Shown in pieces: positions 26,501 through 36,639 of a DNA stretch of 64,000 nt. The stretch is taken from positions 39,662,059-39,726,058 of the forward strand of contig NC_064755.1 of the NCBI RefSeq assembly GCF_011397635.1. Direction: 5' to 3'. The notes under the pieces were generated by a model. The model saw nothing but the letters and a program-made list of their open reading frames with translations, ran no database searches and was not told the DNA's origin. Origin of the DNA: Epinephelus fuscoguttatus. Taxonomy: Eukaryota; Chordata; Actinopteri; Perciformes; Serranidae. The position numbers and the translations under genes are program-made. Each line of letters begins with the position of its first letter. The stretch's first letter is position 1.

Positions 26501-29500
26501 TACATTCAGCTCATCAAAACTTTCTATTTGTTGTTCTGAATATATTCAGTCTAATGGCTCTTTACTGGGAAGACGTATTAATTAATCTCATAGGCAATAC
26601 TTTTAAGTAACTTGCAGTGTTTCTAACATCTGACTCTAACATCTACTGACAATCATACCTACTGCAGCATATCTACTTATGACTCATCAGGCTCCTCCCC
26701 TTCCCCACAGGACCAATCAGATATTCAGATTGAGTGTTACGCTGAGGACAGACTGGCCATTCAGAGGAACTGTAACATCAGCGCTCCATTCATGAAGTCC
26801 TTGGCTCAGGTAGGTGCTGCACCTGTGTTACACCTGTGCTGATGTTTACCATGACAGATTATACACTGCTGATCTAACCTCTGATATACCTTTGAGTTCA
26901 TAAACACTGACACTTATATCAATCAAATTAATCAATCAAAATTTATTTATAGAGCACATTTAAAAACAACAGCAGTTGACCAAAGTGCTTCACAGTCAGA
27001 CTAAGACACAACAAGAAATGACACACTACAACAAAGACCACGTGTTACAGAGGAATGCAGCTCTCACACCGAGTTAAAAGCCAAGGAATAAAAGTGTGTT
27101 TTAAGTCGTGATTTAAAAACAGGTAACGAGGGGGCCAGCCTAATATGCACGGTCTCCCCTGTGCTTCAGCCTTAATGATTTTGGCGAATTAGAAGAAGAA
27201 GAATTTTTCTGGTTCAAGGGCAAGTAAATTTGAGTGTCATCGGCATAACAATGGAAAGACATGCCATATTTCCTAAAAATAGATCCTAAGGGAAGCAGGT
27301 AGAGGCAGAATAGAGCTGGCCCGAGAACAGAACCCTGAGGGACTCCACATGGGAGAGGCGCTGGGGAGGATACAGTGTCATATTATACATTATATCAACA
27401 ATGCAACACTTTTACAAATACTATTTTACCACTTATTTTTTGTTTCGGTAGGAGTAAGTTCTCTGACTCGAGTGCTTATTACACTACAGAGTGAAAATGT
27501 GACCATCACAGGCTTGTTGACAAAACTATCTTTCCCCAAAGTCCATCAAGTAACTGTTGTGGTTGTATATGTGTAATTTCCTGATTTTTTTTCTTATGAT
27601 AATAGATAAATAAATATAGAAATTAAATTAAAAAAAGAAAATTAAAAAAGAAAAAGGAAAGAAAAATAATAGAAAAAAACCCAACAAAATTTCTTTAGAA
27701 ATTTGTATGGGGGGTGAATTAAGTTTGAAGCTCGTGTCATGGTTGATAAAACTTTCAGATTCACAGCCTGCATCACAAACTGGAGATGTGACAACCAAGT
27801 TGCATTATTGCAAATGATCCAGTGGTTGACCAAAATTAGGAAGTAAAAATCAGAAAATTTCAACCTCTGCTGCACAGATCTTTTTTTCTAACTGTCGCTT
27901 GTGAGTCCTTCAGCTTTATAGTCAGTGACCTAATATTCATTTTCTGTAGGAGGTGATTATTAATATAATTTCACCTAACATAAAACATAGAAAACATTGG
28001 CCTTCACAGATAATACAAATGTGAGCTTGCTTTAATTGTGAGCACAGACAGTAAAACAGGTGTTGTTCATACAGCTGTTACACAGTCTGACTAATGATAG
28101 TGATTAAACAGAGCAGGAGTATGTTTCGACTGACAGCCATCGACTGAAATCCTTCATTAGCCTAATGACCGTCCTGTAAACATGATCGCGGCCCCGCCCT
28201 GCGCTATAAGGCCCCCGAGGGCCCGCTGTATGGATGCCTGTCTGAATAAAGTCCAGTTTATTGGTCCAGACTGTGGTGCAGATTATTGTTGGAATCCTCT
28301 TAACGAGGCTGCAGCTCCTGGATCAGGAGAGCCGCAGCCGGAGGGAAACACATGAGGCACAGCTTCAGACGCTGGAGGATCTGTTAACTCACAAACAAAA
28401 AGTTTTACGTGTTGGCGTGTTACAACATCCAGAATAAACTGATGAGACCTGGCGGTAAAAGAGAATCAGTGGCGTGATGTCCAGTAAAGATTTGAAAGTT
28501 TTTAGATAGGTTATACTGTCCTATAATGTACAAATAAATTCAGTTACTAAATGTCGTTATGTAGTCAGTGAAAATAGTTTCAAAGCCCAGAGACCTGTTT
28601 TCTCTTCCTGTGCAGGTATCTTTCCGTCTGGAGTTTGAATTCAGCCGCACTGTCTTCCTGGATCACGTACGGGTTGTCATGACGACCAGCAGGTGAGATA
28701 GCTGATGTCACTTTGATATTTGTTTGATTTATACCAGTGTTTATTTGGGCGCAGGAAGTGAGTAAGACAAAGTTATGTGATTAACTAATAAATGTAACAA
28801 CTGGTGAACTAGGTGAGAGGGGACTCACACGCTCGACTCTGGAGACATTTCGGGGAATGTATCAGTCTTTACAGGTCAAAATGTAGGTTCAGTACACAGA
28901 GGAACTATCAGAGAAGGCAAACAAATCCAATAGGGATGAGACATAGGTCGAGTCAATCAACAGGCTAAATCCAAAACCCAAGAAAAGGACACAGGGAAAC
29001 AAAAGGCTGGAACACTAGACACACAAGGAGCTAAGACGAACCAGCACTGAGAGAAAACAAGACACACACTAAATACTCTGGTGAGGAGGGGGATAACGAG
29101 ACACAGGTGAGGCTGATCAGGGCGGGACAGACAATCAGACACAGGTGAGGCCATCAAAAGGGAGGGGAAACACAGGGGCAGGAAGTGAAGTGATCTGACA
29201 CGAGAGGAGGTGTGAGTTTCAAAGTAAAACAGGAAACAACATGAATGAAATAAAAAACATAACCTAAGAATCATGAGCTGTGACAATAAAGTCCACATTA
29301 AAACCCAGTTTGACTGTTTTTATTAAAGTGATGTATTTCCTGTTGAAACGGGATGTTGAGAAGGGATCTTATTCAGGAGGATTGAGGGGGAAACACTGTT
29401 TAAAAATATGTGATGATTACATTATATGTCTATTATTCTCACCTGTGATACAAAAAGAGATCACCATTGAGACACATTTTTGGCCATCATTTAATTAATT

Positions 29501-29961
29501 TTGCTGTGATTTTAGACATGGATGTAAATTTCGACATAAAAAGAAATAAATATTATTTTAAGAGGACTTGAAATTTTAATATTAGTTTTGATTTGTAATA
29601 AAAATTGCTTAAAAAGTTTAAGATGACATGAGCAGCAATTCAAACAAAAAAAACAAGATCTTGAAAGTCAGAAAGTTTTTGGAAAATCAGTTCTCACCTC
29701 TTCAAAGGTTATTAAGGGATAAAAAGACAGGATTAAGTTCAGACTTCCTCACGAGTAAAGATGTAGGTTACATGTGTGTTTCTGTGTGGGCATATTAATC
29801 ACACTGTGGAGATAAACATCTGTTCACACACATACATTGTGGAGACTCAGCCCCCTTGTGTGGACAAACACACGGTCCCCACAAGGTAAACTGTTAAGTT
29901 TAGGGTCCAGACTTTTGTTTTTGATTTAGGAGTGAATTTGGGTCAATAAAATGTTCTCACG

Positions 29962-30004
<43 letters not shown>

Positions 30005-33000
30005 ACCAGTGAGGGGGAGGAGGGATACCCAGACGACAACATCAATGACATCTTCCTCCCTCTGAAGTACCAAACTGACCTCCTCTTCACCAGGTGAGTC
30101 ACATCAGTGTCACTGTATAGTTCCTCCTTGTAAAACTGTTGTCATGGCAACACATTAATAGGATCCAACAAAGAAATATATTATGTGCACGTGTATACTA
30201 ATGATTTAGTATTTTCTGAGCATGCAAATTACAGGCATAGACATGTTTCATTAAAGTTAAAGCAAACTCTTCCTCTTTCCTCCCGTCAGAGACCCAAACC
30301 CTCCTCGCTTTGAAATCAGAGCCGACAGCTCCTCTTCGTCCTCCTCCTCTTCCTCCTGGGACCACACAGACAGCAGCTCCCCCAACTTCAACCTCACTTA
30401 TCATGTGAGTTACACAAACACAATCACTTTGTTTAGGACACTCACAGGAAGTGCAGTCTTATGGTCAGACGGGACACACTGTAGAGTGTCCACACGAGAA
30501 ATCGCATGTGTGTGAATCAATGTGTGAATCAACTTTTCTAGTTTTTTTGGTGTGTTTGTTGTCTGTCCAATATCAGGCCTTTTCCACTGAACACATTTTG
30601 TTTCATTTTATTTTTGTAAATGATAAAATTACTGCTTCAGTTTTTGGGTCCTGGTGTTGTGCATGTTGTCATGGTTTACTGGGGCACTGAAGAGAAAAAT
30701 GCTGCTAATGATATTACTAACACCTCTGCTTTTCCTACTCTGACTAGTCAAAATATTTTTGTGAAAAAGGAGGATACTTTAGTCCAGTGTTTCTGAAATG
30801 AGGGTACAGGCACCCCTAGAGGTACTTTGGAGTACTGCAGGGGGAATGAGAGATTTTATTTTTAAATGTTAATTTAAAAAGTATAAGTAATGCATGATTC
30901 CTAAAATAATTATACTAAAATAAGTTCAATATAAATGCAAATGTAAGTTTAACTAAACACTTTTTATATTTGATATTTGTATTTTTAAACTGTCAGTTGC
31001 AGCAATCACATTCACCTTGGCTCACTGTGTCTTTCTACAGTCAGTTTTTCCGTGCTGCTCCAAATGTCCTAAACTGACAAAATATTTCATTATTAAAAAA
31101 AGTTTGAGAACCAATGCAATTATTGAAATGAATGCAATTATTGAAATGAATGTAACTATTGAAATGTTGCAAACTGAATAAATAAATAAAAAGTTTATTG
31201 CAAAAACAAAAAAAAAAAAAAGTTTGAGAACTAGTGCTTTCGTCTCTAACAAGTAATCCCAACCCCCCTGGCCTGACTGAGATGAAATGTGCTGTGGATG
31301 AATCTGAGAGATGTTGTTGACCCTCCTAACCTTGCTTCTGCGGTCAACATCAGGCCTAAACTCCCCCTTAAACAATGAAATATCAAAATTCAGTGTTCAG
31401 ATGGGCATTCATTTTCCTGAACACAATTATAGAGATGAACTCCAGCTTTCCTTGGGTCAAACTGTCACCTTGAACATCAAATATTTTCTTATCTTATAAC
31501 TATTACTGATGTTTCTCTGGATGTTCTTCACATGGAAATGTCAACAGCTTGGATAGATGGGGCTCGAGAGGACAAATTGAACATGTGGCTCACAGCAGCA
31601 GAAGCAGTGAAGATCCTTGTGTATCCAACTGTTACTGAATTATAATGTGCACTGTTGAATCTCTCATATTTTTTATGTACTTGTTGAACCTTTGTGAGTA
31701 AAATATAGCCTTTATGTAGCCCTGCTGGTCCTGGGGTGGGAGTTATGGGAGTGGGGAGAGAAGGGATGACGTTTGTACATTCTTTTGATTGCACTTTGTT
31801 CTGCTGAGAAAGATCAGAACAGAACTTTGATCACAAAAATAGATAAAATAAAATTACATTCATCTTCCAAAACAACATAATGGATCCTTCATGAAAATCA
31901 GTACTCAGGACAAACATGACATTCTGTGACAATAACAAATGTTGTTTACTCCATCCAACACAATAACATTTTGCGGTTTTTGAAAGGAATACTGGGAAAT
32001 GTAGGAAACAATTGTTATATAAATTATAACAATATAATTGCAGGGAATAGTTGAACATCACTTTTAGGTTTAAGAGTTTTCTAATGTTGTTTTTATTGAC
32101 ATCTTTAACTTTGTGTGCAGATCCAGAACCTGGGCATGTTTTCTGTGCAGGACGTCCTGTTCAGGGCTGATGTCTGGGCTGTGACCAGGCAGGGGAACCA
32201 GCTGGTTAACATCACAGAGTACAGCATCGAGCAGGTATGACGGGAAACTTCATCATCATTGTGCATAAGAAAAGACAGGTTGAGTCATGTCTATCAATTT
32301 ACACAGACTTTATAAATAAGATAATATAATACAGTCACACATTATCCTCCTCCTCCTCCTCCTCCTCTCTGCAGGTAGCTGGGTCTGACTGTGTGCTGCC
32401 TCAACCCAGATCAACCAATCAGGTTACAGCTGAGGACCTGTCGCACCTGTCACAGCTGGTAAGACTGGTGATTATTTCATAAAAAGTTAATCTCAGAAGT
32501 CAGACTTTGTTAAAGACAGCTATGTTCCTCTGTGTGTCTGTCTGTGTAGAACCACAGTAACAGTGTGAGTGTGACGGTCCAGTGCAGACTGAACCTTCCG
32601 GCCTCCAGAGAGGTGAAAGTGACACTCAGCGGACAACTTCAAATCCCTGCTCTGCTCACTGTGAGTCGACTGTCTCTAAGGAAACTTGTTTTTCAGAAAG
32701 CTCTGCATGTTTTTCTCCTGTAAGGAAACACACGTGTTTAATGTGTTTTCTGTGGCTTTCCTTGATACTTAACATTTGAAGTCTTCCCACTGACTGACTC
32801 ACTGACTTCCTGTTCCAGGTGAACTTCAGGTCGTTGGAGTTACTGACTGAGGCCTCCATCCAGCTGGAAGCGTCCAGCCACATGTTCCTGCAGGAGGAAA
32901 GACCTGTCAGAGAGGTATGACTGTGCTCTCCACTTTCATCAACCTATGAACAAATTCACTAATGAATGAATGAACAATCTTACTACTTAAGGGCTGTGAT

Positions 33001-36000
33001 TTCATAGGAGTGTATTTCTTCAAATGCCAATTCACAGCTACAGACACATAAAAAAAATCAGCTGTTGCATCATTTTTGTCATTAAACAGGAAATATGAAG
33101 TATTAAGAATATTAAGTTAATTCTGTGACGAAGGGCAACAAGGCTAAAAATAAAAAATGCACACCTCGTCTACTTCTTACTTACTTACACATTTATTTCG
33201 ACCAAGCATTGATTTCTATCAATATTTTATGTTAAAAACTTAATTAGAAGAATAATTCTTAGAATATAATGTTATTGTTTTGTTGTCCAGGTGTAATTGC
33301 TATCTAATGAGGAAATGTTTACTTTGGTTGAGATGCCACTAATCCACAGGAAGTGCACCATAAATACACCAAACTGACATTTAGAGGAACAAAGAAACAC
33401 CTGCTGCAACCAAATCGGAATCAGAAGTACTTTATTAATCCCTGAGGAGGAAACTGAGTCATGCTACAGCTGCTCTTATATAAAAATATTCAAATTATAT
33501 GAAAAATAGACGATAGAAAAAAATGAGAAGCATGTAAAAATAAGTGCAATTTGTTACAATATATAAACACAATATATAGAAAGAATTCCCACGAACTAAA
33601 CATGATTAAAAATCTGTGGATAGACCTCAAAAGAGCAGCGGATGAAGATGAATCTCAAAAAGCTAGAAGCCTTTTGCATCGAAGAACAAACAAACAGGAA
33701 CTGAACGACTCTTAGTTGGTTACAAAAAGTGTTTTGAAGCTGTGATGCATCAAAGGGGGCGCTACTAAGCACTGACCGTGCAGGTTGCTTCAGGTCCTTT
33801 TCCTTTTCTGTTATTTTGAAACTGTAAAAAATTGAATTAAAAAAATAATCTTGCGTAAAATATTAAAGAAATGTGTCATCTCTAGCTTAATGCCCTTTGG
33901 AAATGAGGTCATCCCCTACTTACTTAACCACTTACAGTAAATGAAATTGTGACCAGAGGTGCCCAGACTTTTGCATGCAACTGTAAAGTGATGAGAAATG
34001 GGATCTAGGTGTGTTAAATACAAATGCAGGTATATTATAAATGAGAATTAAATAAAAATATTAATGTAAACATATAAAGTTTAACACAGTATTAATATCA
34101 GAGTATTGCACAGTGGAATTTATGCATAAACCTTTGTACAGTTAACTGATTACTGCATAATTGAAACTATGCATAGTAAATAAGTTAGCTGACTCAAGAG
34201 AAGAGTTAAACAGTTTGATGACCACTGATAATAACTGACACATACATTCAGAAATGTCTTTTTTTTTTTAAATTTCCCTTAATGATTAACTGACAGTGAT
34301 TCTGACTCATCAACTGAACAACTAATGAACATAATTAACTGTTCATTAACAAACAAACAAACAAACAAACCATTTTGACTCAGTGAGTTTCTTTCTTACT
34401 CATTTAATTAATTATTCATTAACTAACATATTTCTAACTGCACATACACAGTGCTATAATGTCTACATATACACTGTAATAAATATGGAACTTTGCTGCC
34501 ATCTGCTGTCAGACATTGTTATTACAATAATAAAAACTGGAGATATTCAACATGAACAATGACATTTCAGTTACTCACCCACTGAGTGGGTGTAAGAAGG
34601 GGTGGACAAAAAAAGAGAAACATCTGACAATATAAAGTCATCCAACATTAGGTCTCTACAATAAGTTCTTCCTTTGTGGAGGCCTTTAAATATGTTTTTT
34701 TATTTCTTTATTTCAGTTTAGCCTCCTATGTATCTGCCTTATGTTCTTTCTTTTTTAAAAAAAAATGTAGTGTGGAACACTAGATTTTTTCCATCTTTCT
34801 TATGTAAATTTTTGCCTTCAATTCTTCTTTTTTAAGTCTGAAAAGTTTATCTGTATGTAAATGACTTACAACCTGTTGTGTTCTTGTTGTTTTGTGCATA
34901 CGTAATGATGATAAAGTGGTAAACAATGACTCCAACACAAACAATAATCAGCTGCATTAAGGTCAAGGTACCTTTATTAGGGTCAGGGCAGCTAAGCTGC
35001 CAGGACACTATTGTAATCCTAGGTATTCTTCTTCTTCTTCTTCTTCTTCTTCTTCAGTCTCATGCCAGATATCCTCAGCTGTAAACTCAAGCCAATAGTC
35101 CTGATGGTGGCGCTACAGCAAGCGTCTAAAGTTCAAAACTTTGAAAATTCATAACAAATCAACCATACCTGCTACAACTTCACAACTTTCATCAAACTGT
35201 AGCCCCAATACTGAAGAAACTTTTGTACATTTAAACTTATTGCAAATTATGAAGTTCACCACTGTTTTTTTTTCAAAAACTGTAAAACTTCTTAAACCTA
35301 TCTCCTCCTACAATTTTTGCTCAATTGACACCAAACTTGCTACAGAGCATCTTCAGACTGTCCTACAAAAACTATGTTTCTCAGATTTTTGATTTATCAA
35401 AAATTGAGCCTACAGTGCATCAAAATGTTTGACTGTAAACGGTACTGTAAACATATACATGCAAATTCTTGCTAAATAAATATTCGATGTTCATGAAACA
35501 AAATGACAAAATTCTAGAGTCATGGTAGATGATGTGTGGCAAATTTCAGAGTTTTATCTCAAAAAATGAATTTTTGAATTTTGTTCTAATGTGAACAATT
35601 GGAGTCAATGTAAAAATTTTAAACATCAGTTTTTAACTTATGGAGCAAATCAATCATTGTTACAAACAAATGACCAACATCTCCATGCTGTCTAGATGCA
35701 ATATGTGTATTTTCAGATTTTTGTTTCGATAACTGAATTTTTCACAGTCGTTTGAAATCTGCTTTTCCATGCATGGACGGCTGCTAAACCTGCACGTCTG
35801 GCTTAGTCAATTTGTGAAGCTACACATGAACTATCACTGACTAATTAGCTCAGTGAGATAGAAATTGATTCTTAGTCTCAGAGGTTGTGAGTTCAAGCCT
35901 CAGCTGATGCAAAAGGCAGATTGTGTTGCTAAATTCCTAAATGTTTTCCAATTCTTCTGCTTGTTGCTCAGAATTGCCTAAAAATGCCTGGACCCGACCC

Positions 36001-36592
36001 ATCGCTGCGCAGCAGCTATAATTTATAAAGCACCTTTCATTCAATCATGGAGACCAAATATAAGACTTAAGCACCTGAAGTTTAATTCAAGCTAAAATGA
36101 TTTGTCTTATGACTGTTACAGGGACAAGGGCCATAGTGGCAAAATGCTGACTCCCCATAGATTTCAGTTTATACTACTTCAGTAAATGCATGATAAGAAA
36201 AGCACCTTAATATTTTTTCACTGTTAAAAGTTAAAAACTTCCACTGGTCTGATGCAACATGACATGATGTCTAATATAGATTGAGATCATAAATTATGGA
36301 TAGAAACAAGATGTTTGAATAATAAGGTGGGTTTCACCTCCTGATGTTTGTTTTATTTATTTATTTATTTCCTCCCAATCAGATAATTTATTCCAACATA
36401 TTGAAAGCTCAGAAGGTCAGAGGAGAATAAATTAAATCCAGTCTGTGGTGGATGATGTGAATGTTTTTCTGTGTGCAGATAATCCTGGAGTTGAGGAAGG
36501 ACGAGGATTACACCGTCCCCGTCTGGATTATACTGGGGAGCTCACTGGGAGGCCTGCTGCTACTGGCCCTACTGGTCCTGGCCCTGTGGAAG

Positions 36593-36639
<47 letters not shown>

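Noticed and set aside
35838..35912. Functional tRNA gene
   Set aside because: A and B boxes are present but the acceptor and anticodon stems do not pair.
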